The position numbers were made by a program, and so were the translations under genes. Shown one piece after another: positions 1 through 6,136 of a stretch of 7,597 nucleotides of DNA. The stretch lies in contig CBDUYD010000137.1 of the NCBI GenBank assembly GCA_965371355.1, forward strand, positions 1 through 7,597. Direction: 5' to 3'. This DNA comes from JASJHI01 sp965371355 (lineage in GTDB: Bacteria > Actinomycetota > Acidimicrobiia > Acidimicrobiales > Ilumatobacteraceae). Every line of letters starts with the position of its first letter. Position 1 is the first letter of the stretch. The notes under the pieces are model-generated. The model saw only the letters and a program-made list of their open reading frames with translations. It was not told where the DNA came from and did not search any database.

Positions 1-1829
1 ACCTCGACATCGCCGGCGACGCTCACACACAGGGCGTACCACCTCGCTGGGACGTCTCCGATGTGCACGGGTCGCTCACCTCGCGTTCGTTCGTCGACGC
101 GATGGAGCAGAGCGCCGCCGACGTCGATCGCCTCATCGCGCTGTTCGACGAACTCGACGTGCGCGGTGTCACCCCTCGCGAACCGACCGTCGACGATGCA
201 GCGAGTGCAGATCGCGCGCTGTCGGGATGGAACGCGGTGGCCGACCGCCTCGAACTGCTCGAGGCCTACGTGTACGCGACCGTGTCCACCGATTCCCGCG
301 ACGACACCGCACAGGGGCTGATGAGCGAGATCGACACCATCTCCGCCCGATTCACCCCCCTCCTCGCGAGGCTCGCCGAGTGGGTCGCCGCACTCGGCGT
401 CGACGCCCTCGCCACGGTCAGCGAGGCGACGAACGAGCACATCGGACCTCTCCGCCGGCTGTCGATTCGCAGTGGACACCAGATGTCCGAGGCGGAGGAG
501 AACCTCCACGCGGAGCTCTCCACCACGGGATCCGACGCGTGGGGCCGCCTGCAACGCGACATCACCTCCCAGCTGTCCGCAACCGTCGCCCTGCCCGACG
601 GCGGTCGGACACTCCCGATGCCGGCGGTCCGCGGGCTCGCCACCGACGACGATCCAGCGGTCCGCAGGGCCGGCTACGACGCGGAGCTCGAAGCGTGGCC
701 CACGATCGAGCTCCCGGTCGCATCTGCGATGAATGCGATCAAAGGTGAGGCCAACAGCGTCAACGCCCGTCGCTCGTGGGACGGCCCACTCGACGCATCA
801 CTGTTCGCCAACAACGTGAGCCGACCGACGTTCGAAGCCATGCAGGCGGCGGTCGTCGAATCGCTCCCCGATCTCCGGTCGTGGATGCGTACAAAGGCGA
901 CGCTGCACGGCCACGGCGATGCCGGGCTGCCGTGGTGGGATCTCGTCGCTCCGCTGCCCATCACGTCGAGCCGGGTGTCGTGGGACGAGGGGATCGACGT
1001 CGTACGTTCGGCGTTCGACCGGTACGAGCCGGCTCTCGGCGCCCTCGTCGATCGGGCACTCGACGAGCGGTGGATCGACGCCGGCCCGCGAGACGGAAAG
1101 TCCGGCGGCGCCTTCTGCATGCCGTTCGTCGACGACCGATCGCTCGTACTGCTCAACTGGTCGGGCTCGGCCGAGTCGGCGCAGACGACCGCCCACGAAC
1201 TCGGTCACGCCTACCACAACACGACGCTCGCGCACCGCACGGCGTTGCAGCGTCGGCTTCCGATGGCGCTCGCTGAGACCGCGAGCATCTTCTGCGAGAC
1301 CCTCGTCGTGGAGGCCGGACTCGCGAGCACGTCGGGCGCCGAGCGGCTCGCGCTGCTCGACGTCGACCTCCACGGAACCAACCAGGTGATCGTCGACATC
1401 CACTCGCGCTACCTGTTCGAGACCGAGGTGTTCGAGCGTCGGGCGCGCCGCACGCTGGGCGGTGCCGAGCTGTGCGAGATGATGACCGACGCCCAGGCGA
1501 GCGCGTACGGCGACGGGCTCGACCAGTCGACCGCCCACCCCTACATGTGGCTGCTCAAGCCGCACTACTACGGCTCGCACTTCTACAACTGGCCCTACAC
1601 GTACGGGCTCCTGTTCGGTCTGATGTTGTATGGCCGGTTCCGGTCCGATCCCGAGAACTTCCGCGCCGGCTACGACGACCTCCTGAGCCGTGCCGGGATG
1701 GACACCGCCGAGGAACTCGGCCGTTCGTTCGGGCTCGACGTGACCGACCCGGCGACCTGGACCGCGGCGCTCGACGTGGTCAGGGGCCGCATCGCCGAGT
1801 ACGAGCGCCTCGCCGCCGACGTCGGCTGA
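1..1829 (+). CDS. M3B family oligoendopeptidase (PepF-like), 5' partial
   Basis: This is a zinc metallopeptidase of family M3 (oligoendopeptidase F type), a cytoplasmic enzyme family that cuts short peptides. The zinc motif HELGH is at 1194-1208, followed by AYHN. A Glu in the motif ALAETASIF (codon 1275-1277) lies 22 residues after the second His, the expected place for the third ligand. Near the C-terminus an aromatic-rich stretch (HYYGSHFYNWPYTYG, about 1561-1605) matches the substrate-binding region of the family. The first in-frame start codon is GTG at 63, but the frame stays open to the left edge and codes VPPRWDVSDVHGSL, which resembles the conserved family N-terminus (PRWDLSDL...). 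There is no ATG, GTG or TTG in frame before 63, so I infer that the gene begins left of the window, with its first whole codon at 3. At least 608 residues are present, about full family length. The next gene starts 40 bases downstream on the same strand. Confidence 0.93.
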   Translation, partial: LDIAGDAHTQGVPPRWDVSDVHGSLTSRSFVDAMEQSAADVDRLIALFDELDVRGVTPREPTVDDAASADRALSGWNAVADRLELLEAYVYATVSTDSRDDTAQGLMSEIDTISARFTPLLARLAEWVAALGVDALATVSEATNEHIGPLRRLSIRSGHQMSEAEENLHAELSTTGSDAWGRLQRDITSQLSATVALPDGGRTLPMPAVRGLATDDDPAVRRAGYDAELEAWPTIELPVASAMNAIKGEANSVNARRSWDGPLDASLFANNVSRPTFEAMQAAVVESLPDLRSWMRTKATLHGHGDAGLPWWDLVAPLPITSSRVSWDEGIDVVRSAFDRYEPALGALVDRALDERWIDAGPRDGKSGGAFCMPFVDDRSLVLLNWSGSAESAQTTAHELGHAYHNTTLAHRTALQRRLPMALAETASIFCETLVVEAGLASTSGAERLALLDVDLHGTNQVIVDIHSRYLFETEVFERRARRTLGGAELCEMMTDAQASAYGDGLDQSTAHPYMWLLKPHYYGSHFYNWPYTYGLLFGLMLYGRFRSDPENFRAGYDDLLSRAGMDTAEELGRSFGLDVTDPATWTAALDVVRGRIAEYERLAADVG

Positions 1830-1869
1830 GCACGACATCCAGCTCGTCCTCACGTGCTACCACTACCGC

Positions 1870-2298
1870 ATGAGCGCCACCACAGAATTTCCGCGCCAGG
1901 TCAAACACGTACGGCTGCGCGACGGCGAACGACCGATCGCGGCGTGGGTGGCGGGGATCGCGTACGGGACGAAGAGCAATACGACGAAGGTGGGCGGGAC
2001 GTTGGTGCTCACCGATCAACGCGTGATCTTCGAACCGGTCAAGCTGCCGAGGGCACTTGTCCCGGGATCCGATCGTCGTTGGATCGCCGGCCATTTCTTC
2101 GACTTGGAGCTCAGCGAGGTCGAGCAAGTGGTAGTCGACGAGCGGCGCCGCGCTGCGGTCGTCATCACCGGGCCGGACGGATCGACGGCGCTCAACGTCA
2201 CTGCCTCGAGGATGTCGATGGCGTGGAGCAAGAAGAACATCGCGGCGCGCGACGATGCGTACTCACAGCTTCGTGCCGCGATCGCGGCCACAACCTGA
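1870..2298 (+). CDS. small PH/GRAM-like domain protein, function unknown
   Basis: This is a 142-residue soluble protein with no signal peptide or membrane segment. The core pattern GGTLVLTDQRVIFEP (about residues 42-56), followed by alternating hydrophobic strands (SEVEQVVVDE, AAVVITGPDGSTALNV) and a C-terminal helix, resembles bacterial PH-like/GRAM-like domains, in which a 'tLvLTdqRliF' strand is typical. Such domains bind lipids or proteins, but no ligand can be read here and no specific function is assigned. The ATG at 1870 is the first start after the peptidase stop, 40 bases away. No Shine-Dalgarno sequence is visible, so the gene is either read through from upstream or made from a leaderless transcript. 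The rlmN start follows 55 bases later on the same strand. Codon use matches the neighbours. The coding call is good and the fold call is by pattern memory. Confidence 0.75.
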   Translation: MSATTEFPRQVKHVRLRDGERPIAAWVAGIAYGTKSNTTKVGGTLVLTDQRVIFEPVKLPRALVPGSDRRWIAGHFFDLELSEVEQVVVDERRRAAVVITGPDGSTALNVTASRMSMAWSKKNIAARDDAYSQLRAAIAATT

Positions 2299-2337
2299 TC
2301 CGCTCGCCGGTCGACGACTCAGCCGTGTCTGCCTCGG

Positions 2338-2343
2338 TAGCGT
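2338..2343 (+). promoter_or_regulatory. possible -10 element (TAGCGT) before rlmN
   Basis: TAGCGT fits the loose TAnnnT pattern of actinobacterial -10 hexamers. It ends 7 bases before a GTG (2351) and 10 bases before the ATG (2354), a distance that would give a leaderless or almost leaderless transcript. That would fit the lack of a Shine-Dalgarno sequence before rlmN. No good -35 hexamer is present at 16-18 bases, and only three positions match the consensus, so this is weak. Confidence 0.2.
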
Positions 2344-2353
2344 CAAGCAAGTG

Positions 2354-3424
2354 ATGTCCGACCCGATCCGGACCAGATACGGAATCGAGCGCGGGGAACT
2401 CGCCGAACTCCTCGCGGACGAGCCCGACTACCGCGTCGAGCAGGTTTGGCACGGCCTCTACACAAAACTCGCCGACCCCGACGACATCACCAACATCGGC
2501 AAGGCCCTGCGTTCGCGTCTCGTCGATTCGCTGCCAACCGAACTCACCCCGGTGAGCGAGTCGGTGAGCGACGCCGGCGACACCGTCAAGTTCCTCTGGG
2601 AACTCGACGGAGGCAGCCGGATCGAGACCGTGTTGATGCTCTACCCCGAGCGGGCGACCGTCTGCGTCAGCAGCCAGGCCGGCTGTGCGATGGGATGCGG
2701 GTTCTGCGCCACCGGCCAGGCCGGTTTCGCCCGTCACCTCACCGTCGGCGAGATCGTCGAGCAGGTCGTCCGGGCGGCGCAGCGGGCGAAGGAATCGAAC
2801 CGACGTGTCAGCAACGTCGTCTTCATGGGGATGGGCGAGCCGATGGCCAACCTCGACGCGGTGTGGGCCGCGGTCGAACGAATCCACGGCGATATCGGAC
2901 TGTCCGCACGCCACATCACGATCTCGACCGTCGGCCTCGTCCCGGGCATCCGATCGCTGAAGAGCCTGCCGCTGCCGGTCAACCTCGCCGTCTCCCTTCA
3001 CGCCGCGAACGATCAGCTTCGCAATCAACTCGTGCCGATCAACCGGCGCTACCCGATCGGCAACCTGCTCGACGCGTGCGCCGAGTACCTCCGTGTGAAG
3101 AACCGCCGGGTGAGTTTCGAGTGGGCGATGATCGACACCGTCAACGACCGCGATGTCGACGCGCGCGAACTCGCGCATCTGTGTCGCCGGCTTCAACCGT
3201 CGGCGCACGTCAACCTCATCCCGTTGAACCCGACGCCGGGGTACCCGACCCGGGGCACCCCGCTCGGACGTGTCCACGAGTTCCGCGACCTCCTCGACGA
3301 ACTCGGCGTCAACGCCACGGTGCGGCGAAATCGCGGCACCGACATCGATGCTGCCTGCGGCCAACTCGCCGCGGGTCAGCCGGTGACCGTCGAGTCGCCA
3401 CCGACGTCGGACGGATCGAGGTAG
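2354..3424 (+). CDS. rlmN: RlmN: 23S rRNA (A2503-C2) / tRNA (A37-C2) methyltransferase
   Basis: This is a radical-SAM, dual-specificity RNA methyltransferase. In the family it puts a C2 methyl on A2503 of 23S rRNA and on A37 of some tRNAs, affecting peptidyl-transferase function and decoding accuracy. Numbered from ATG 2354 (356 residues, normal length), the 4Fe-4S motif CxxxCxxC is C111, C115, C118 (CAMGCGFC). Seven residues before it, C104 in CVSSQAGC corresponds to the E. coli resolving cysteine C118. C335 near the C-terminus (RGTDIDAACGQLA) corresponds to the methyl-carrying cysteine. FMGMGEPMANLD is the SAM-binding GEP motif, and SLHAANDQLRNQLVPINRRYP is typical of RlmN. The frame is open upstream to 2255, but that part overlaps the preceding gene and does not look like RlmN. 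GTG 2351 is an equally placed alternative start. The last 49 bases overlap the convergent DUF6285 gene. All catalytic cysteines are present, so the enzyme should be active. Confidence 0.97.
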   Translation: MSDPIRTRYGIERGELAELLADEPDYRVEQVWHGLYTKLADPDDITNIGKALRSRLVDSLPTELTPVSESVSDAGDTVKFLWELDGGSRIETVLMLYPERATVCVSSQAGCAMGCGFCATGQAGFARHLTVGEIVEQVVRAAQRAKESNRRVSNVVFMGMGEPMANLDAVWAAVERIHGDIGLSARHITISTVGLVPGIRSLKSLPLPVNLAVSLHAANDQLRNQLVPINRRYPIGNLLDACAEYLRVKNRRVSFEWAMIDTVNDRDVDARELAHLCRRLQPSAHVNLIPLNPTPGYPTRGTPLGRVHEFRDLLDELGVNATVRRNRGTDIDAACGQLAAGQPVTVESPPTSDGSR

Positions 3425-3759
3425 CGCGGGTTCGCCACGAGCAGCTTGTCGATGACGTCGGCGCGCAGCAGTGCGCGCAGTTCGACAGCCCGGTCGACGA
3501 AGTCTCCGGCGCGGATGCCTTCCGCCAGTTCGGCATCATCGTCGACGCCGAACCGGGCCAGCCGGTCACGATGAGCCGACGCCTGACCCTCGCCGAGCTC
3601 GAGTTCGCGTTCGACGATGGCGAGCATGTTGGCGGCCACGCGACCGTGGAATCGCAGGCGTCCCTCGCTCGCCGCGACCACGTCGGCCTCGATCCACTCG
3701 CGGACGGCCTCGATGATCTGTTCGATCGAAGGTGCGTCGTGTGGCCCGGCGCTCACCAT
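3376..3759 (-). CDS. DUF6285 domain-containing protein
   Basis: This is a 127-residue soluble, helical protein without catalytic motifs that I recognise. The patterns IEAVREWIEADV, EGRLRFHGRVAANMLAIVERELELG and LLVANPRYLDP match DUF6285, a short domain that I recall being found beside, or fused near, APH-fold phosphotransferase genes and acyl-CoA dehydrogenase genes. Its biochemical role is not established. The start ATG (3759-3757) overlaps the stop of the upstream kinase gene by 7 bases (ATGGTGA), and GTG at 3756 would give a 4-base overlap. Either way translation is probably coupled. A partner or accessory role for the kinase is the natural inference. The 3' end (codons for about YLDPSDVGGDSTVTG) lies inside the convergent rlmN gene, with a 49-base overlap, so there is no intergenic terminator. 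Confidence 0.85.
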   Translation of the reverse strand: MVSAGPHDAPSIEQIIEAVREWIEADVVAASEGRLRFHGRVAANMLAIVERELELGEGQASAHRDRLARFGVDDDAELAEGIRAGDFVDRAVELRALLRADVIDKLLVANPRYLDPSDVGGDSTVTG

Positions 3760-4700
3760 CGACCCTCGAGCGCAAGGAAGAGGTCGTACTCGTTCTCACA
3801 GACGCGACGGCCGATCGCGGCCAGCTCGTGGCTGCGCGTCACACCGCTCAGGTGGGCGTTGGCCTGCATGATGCACATGATTCCCCACTTCCAGGTGCCG
3901 AGGATCTCCCACCACCGCACGGCATCGGGATCGACCGCCGTGCCTCCGGCCGCCTCGTAGGCCGCGAACAGGTCGTCGTATGCGCCCAGACCGGCGACGG
4001 GCTCGCTCGCGCCGAATCGCCAAGCCTTCACGCAGAGCCAGCCGAGGTCTTCCATCGGATCGCCGATGCGTGCGAGCTCCCAGTCGACAACAGCTCGCAA
4101 GCCGTCGTCGCCGACGATCACGTTCCCGAGCCGGAAATCACCGTGCACCACGCATCGGCGCGAGGCGGACGGGCGGTGCTCGACTAGCCAGTTGCGAACC
4201 AGTTCGAGCACCGGATGGGGCTGGGCGAGCGCGTCGAGCAGTTCGGTGTACCAAGTGATCTGATCGACGGACTCGAGCTTCGGCAGCGCGGCGGGGTCGA
4301 GATCGTGAATCCTTGCCGCCGCCTCGCCGAGCTGCCCGACCAGCCGACGTCTGGCGACCGCGAAGCGGTCGTCGCGGAGGATCTTGCGGGCGATCGTCTC
4401 GCCCTCTACAGCCTCGAGGATCATGTAGGCCGCGCCGGCATCGGGTTGCTGCGCATCGATCAGCCGTGCGACCGGGACCCCGCCGGCATGCGCGGCCTGC
4501 ACGACCGCTGCCTCGCCGAGCATGTCGCGGACATCACCGCCACGCTGGCGCTGGATGACGAGGTCGCGGCCATCGGCGGCGAACCGCCAGGTCTCGCGCG
4601 AGGCTCCGCCGGAGAGTCTGCGCAGCGCGGAGATCTCGTACGCACCGAGTGTCCGCCGGAGAAGTGCCGTGAGCTCGGTAGCCGCCGCGGAACTGCTCAT
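3753..4700 (-). CDS. APH-fold phosphotransferase family protein (ACAD10/11-type kinase)
   Basis: This 315-residue cytoplasmic kinase has the aminoglycoside-phosphotransferase/choline-kinase fold. From ATG 4700 the N-lobe shows the Gly-rich loop RLSGGASRETWRF and the nucleotide-lysine strand region DLVIQRQRGG, in which the usual Lys seems replaced by Gln/Arg. The hinge is YMILEAVEGE. The catalytic Brenner-like motif HGDFRLGN is at residues 186-193 (D188 is the likely base, N193 binds Mg), and DWELARIGDP follows with D206 as the metal-binding Asp. The 'DWE' and 'GDP.EDLGW' forms are those of the phosphotransferase family that includes the kinase domain of ACAD10/11, not of true antibiotic-resistance enzymes. 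I infer a metabolic, possibly hydroxyacyl-type substrate rather than aminoglycosides. The frame is open to 4847, but that part overlaps the M23 gene, so I chose ATG 4700, 19 bases after the M23 stop. DUF6285 follows with a 7-base overlap. Confidence 0.88.
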   Translation of the reverse strand: MSSSAAATELTALLRRTLGAYEISALRRLSGGASRETWRFAADGRDLVIQRQRGGDVRDMLGEAAVVQAAHAGGVPVARLIDAQQPDAGAAYMILEAVEGETIARKILRDDRFAVARRRLVGQLGEAAARIHDLDPAALPKLESVDQITWYTELLDALAQPHPVLELVRNWLVEHRPSASRRCVVHGDFRLGNVIVGDDGLRAVVDWELARIGDPMEDLGWLCVKAWRFGASEPVAGLGAYDDLFAAYEAAGGTAVDPDAVRWWEILGTWKWGIMCIMQANAHLSGVTRSHELAAIGRRVCENEYDLFLALEGRW

Positions 4701-4719
4701 CGACCCCGAGGATCGCAGA

Positions 4720-6087
4720 TCAGCAGCCTGCAGCGCGCACCGTGGGGGTCGGATTGATCGCCGAACCGCCGCCGGGGTGCACTTCGAAGTGCAGGTGCGG
4801 GACACCTCTCGCGTTGCCGGTGTCGCCGTTGTATCCAATGACCTCACCCTGCGCCACCCGCCGGCTCGAGCCCTCGAATCCCGAGAGGTGGGCGTAGAAG
4901 TAGCGCGTGCCGTCGTCGCCCGACAATGACACCGAGTTGCCGCCGAGGCGCGTGCGCTTGAATGTCGCGTAGCCGCCCGTTACCGCGAAGATCGGGGTTC
5001 CCGAAGGCGCCAGCATGTCGACCCCCTCGTGACGGCGACCACCCGATCGCGACGCACCCCAGGTATCGCCGTATGCGGATCCCGGCATCGGGCAGGCGAG
5101 CCCGCCGACGATGGTCGGGGAAGCCGGGATCGGCGCCGGAGTGCTCCCGCCACCGCTCGCACCGGTGCGGCCACCGCTGGTGCCGCCCGAGGAGCCGGCG
5201 TTGACCGGCGGCGCGGGAGGTGACGTCGACGCCGGGGTCGAGTCGGAAGTCGACCCCGACCCCGAGTCAGAGTCCGAGTCAGAGTCGGAGCCGGAGTTGG
5301 CGACCGCGTCGGAAGCCGCAGCCGACGACTCCTGGGCAGCGGGCGCGGCACCGGGGTTGGGCACCTCGCGTGCGGCGGCCTCGGCGGCTGCGCGCTGTGC
5401 CTCCTCGGCGCGGGCCCGCTCGGCGGCCAGCTTGGCCTCGAGCGCCTTGCGCACCGCCTCGTCGTTGAGGCGCTGCGCTTCGACCTCGCGGAGATGCTCG
5501 ACCTCGGCCTCGGCCTCGGACTGCAGGCGCGTGAACACCTCCTGCTGGTTCTCGATGTCGGCGCGCCGGTCGGCGAGTGCTTCTCGTGTCTCGGCGAGTT
5601 CGTTGCTGGCGACGTCGTACTGGTCGAGCACATCGTTGCCGGTGTTGGTGATCAGGTTGACGAACACCGCGGCCTGCACCTGCGCTTGGGGATCCTGTAA
5701 CGCCGTGAGCAGGGGGATTCCCGACGTCCCGGCGCCGATGAACCTCGCCACCGCGACCGACTCGACATCCTGCTTCAGATCGGCGACGGTCGCCTCCAGT
5801 TGTTCGGCCTCGAGTTCGAGTTGGACGACCTCGTCCTCGAGGGTCTCCAGTTCGGACTGGGCGTCGAGGAATGCCTGCGCCGCAGCGTTGGCACGGTCGC
5901 GGGCCTCCTGGATCTCGGTGGCGGCCCGTTCGGCGTCGTCCTCGCTCGTCTGGGCCGTCGCAGCCATCGGGGCGAGCGCGGCACCGAGTAGGGCAGTGAT
6001 CAGGACGGGCGCGAAGAGCCTCCTGGCGGGGCGAGCGCGACGGGCTCGGCGATGAGGACGGCGCTCGTCCGCCGCGGGGGTCCGCAT
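4720..6087 (-). CDS. secreted coiled-coil M23/LytM-domain peptidoglycan peptidase
   Basis: This is a 455-residue exported protein likely to cut, or to regulate cutting of, peptidoglycan cross-bridges. From ATG 6087 there is a long Arg-rich n-region (residues 8-23), a hydrophobic core (LFAPVLITALLGAALAP) and a likely signal-peptidase site after ATA (about residue 45). Residues 46-240 are Glu/Ala/Leu-rich coiled coil, broken by a globular patch (VARFIGAGTSGIPLLTALQDP) as in EnvC/PcsB-like and RipC-type proteins. Residues about 241-328 form a Pro/Gly/Ser linker with a Ser-Asp run. The C-terminal LytM domain has HxxxD (H353, D357) and HLH (H431, H433), so all zinc ligands are present and it is probably catalytic. 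The mature protein has only two cysteines, C332 and C455, bracketing the domain. The frame is open upstream to 6345, but that part lacks secretory features and overlaps the ABC gene. ATG 6099 is a possible alternative start but sits on the putative -10 element. The kinase gene follows after 19 bases. Confidence 0.9.
   Translation of the reverse strand: MRTPAADERRPHRRARRARPARRLFAPVLITALLGAALAPMAATAQTSEDDAERAATEIQEARDRANAAAQAFLDAQSELETLEDEVVQLELEAEQLEATVADLKQDVESVAVARFIGAGTSGIPLLTALQDPQAQVQAAVFVNLITNTGNDVLDQYDVASNELAETREALADRRADIENQQEVFTRLQSEAEAEVEHLREVEAQRLNDEAVRKALEAKLAAERARAEEAQRAAAEAAAREVPNPGAAPAAQESSAAASDAVANSGSDSDSDSDSGSGSTSDSTPASTSPPAPPVNAGSSGGTSGGRTGASGGGSTPAPIPASPTIVGGLACPMPGSAYGDTWGASRSGGRRHEGVDMLAPSGTPIFAVTGGYATFKRTRLGGNSVSLSGDDGTRYFYAHLSGFEGSSRRVAQGEVIGYNGDTGNARGVPHLHFEVHPGGGSAINPTPTVRAAGC
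5264..5287 (-). repeat. 12-base tandem repeat coding a Ser-Asp run in the M23 linker
   Basis: On the plus strand two adjacent 12-base units, GAGTCAGAGTCC and GAGTCAGAGTCG, differ at one base and are built from degenerate 6-base units (GAGTCn). Read on the minus strand they code alternating Asp and Ser (part of SGSDSDSDSDSGSGS). The unit length is a multiple of three, so slippage would change linker length without breaking the frame. The protein segment is a flexible, acidic spacer between the coiled coil and the LytM domain. Confidence 0.7.
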
Positions 6088-6095
6088 ACGGCCGC

Positions 6096-6111
6096 ACATC
6101 CTACCGGATGT
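6096..6111. promoter_or_regulatory. perfect inverted repeat over the M23 promoter (possible operator)
   Basis: ACATCC-TACC-GGATGT is a perfect 6-base inverted repeat with a 4-base centre. It covers the whole putative -10 hexamer of the M23 operon. A dimeric regulator bound here would block RNA polymerase. It could equally be chance or a small hairpin. No second copy is present in the window. Confidence 0.3.
6098..6103 (-). promoter_or_regulatory. putative -10 element TAGGAT of the M23-kinase-DUF6285 operon
   Basis: TAGGAT read on the minus strand matches TATAAT at four of six positions, including TA and the final AT. It ends 10 bases before the chosen ATG at 6087. A transcript starting about 7 bases downstream would have a leader of only 3-4 bases, so translation would be nearly leaderless. 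This fits the lack of a Shine-Dalgarno sequence and argues against the alternative ATG at 6099, which lies on the element. No clear -35 hexamer is at the usual distance; TGACCG is the nearest, at 21 bases. Confidence 0.35.
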
Positions 6112-6136
6112 TGCAGTTTGGTTACGGTCACACCCC

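Noticed and set aside
798..1853. Long open frame on the minus strand opposite the M3 peptidase gene
   Set aside because: It mirrors the peptidase codons, has a low-complexity Arg/Val/Glu composition and no domain pattern; GC-rich third positions keep such shadow frames open.
1829..1858. Inverted repeat AGCACG...CGTGCT after the peptidase stop as a terminator
   Set aside because: It has only a 6-base stem with an 18-base loop and no T-run, too weak to call.
2198..3364. 388-codon minus-strand frame opposite rlmN
   Set aside because: rlmN has all catalytic motifs on the plus strand; the antisense product has a skewed Asp/Val/Arg composition and no recognisable domain.
2446..3960. 504-codon plus-strand frame crossing rlmN and the DUF6285 gene
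   Set aside because: It crosses three real genes on both strands and its product is Arg/Pro-rich without motifs, so it is a shadow.
3753..4700. Aminoglycoside resistance gene
   Set aside because: The motif forms (DWELARIGDP, ED.GW) and the DUF6285 partner point to the metabolic phosphotransferase family, not to resistance enzymes.
4701..4847. 49-residue N-terminal extension of the kinase
   Set aside because: It overlaps the conserved LytM zinc motif of the M23 gene, has no kinase-like sequence, and a good ATG lies at 4700.
5111..6055. 314-codon plus-strand frame opposite the M23 gene
   Set aside because: Its Ser/Ala/Cys-rich composition is the antisense of the Glu/Ala coiled coil; the minus strand has a signal peptide and zinc motifs.
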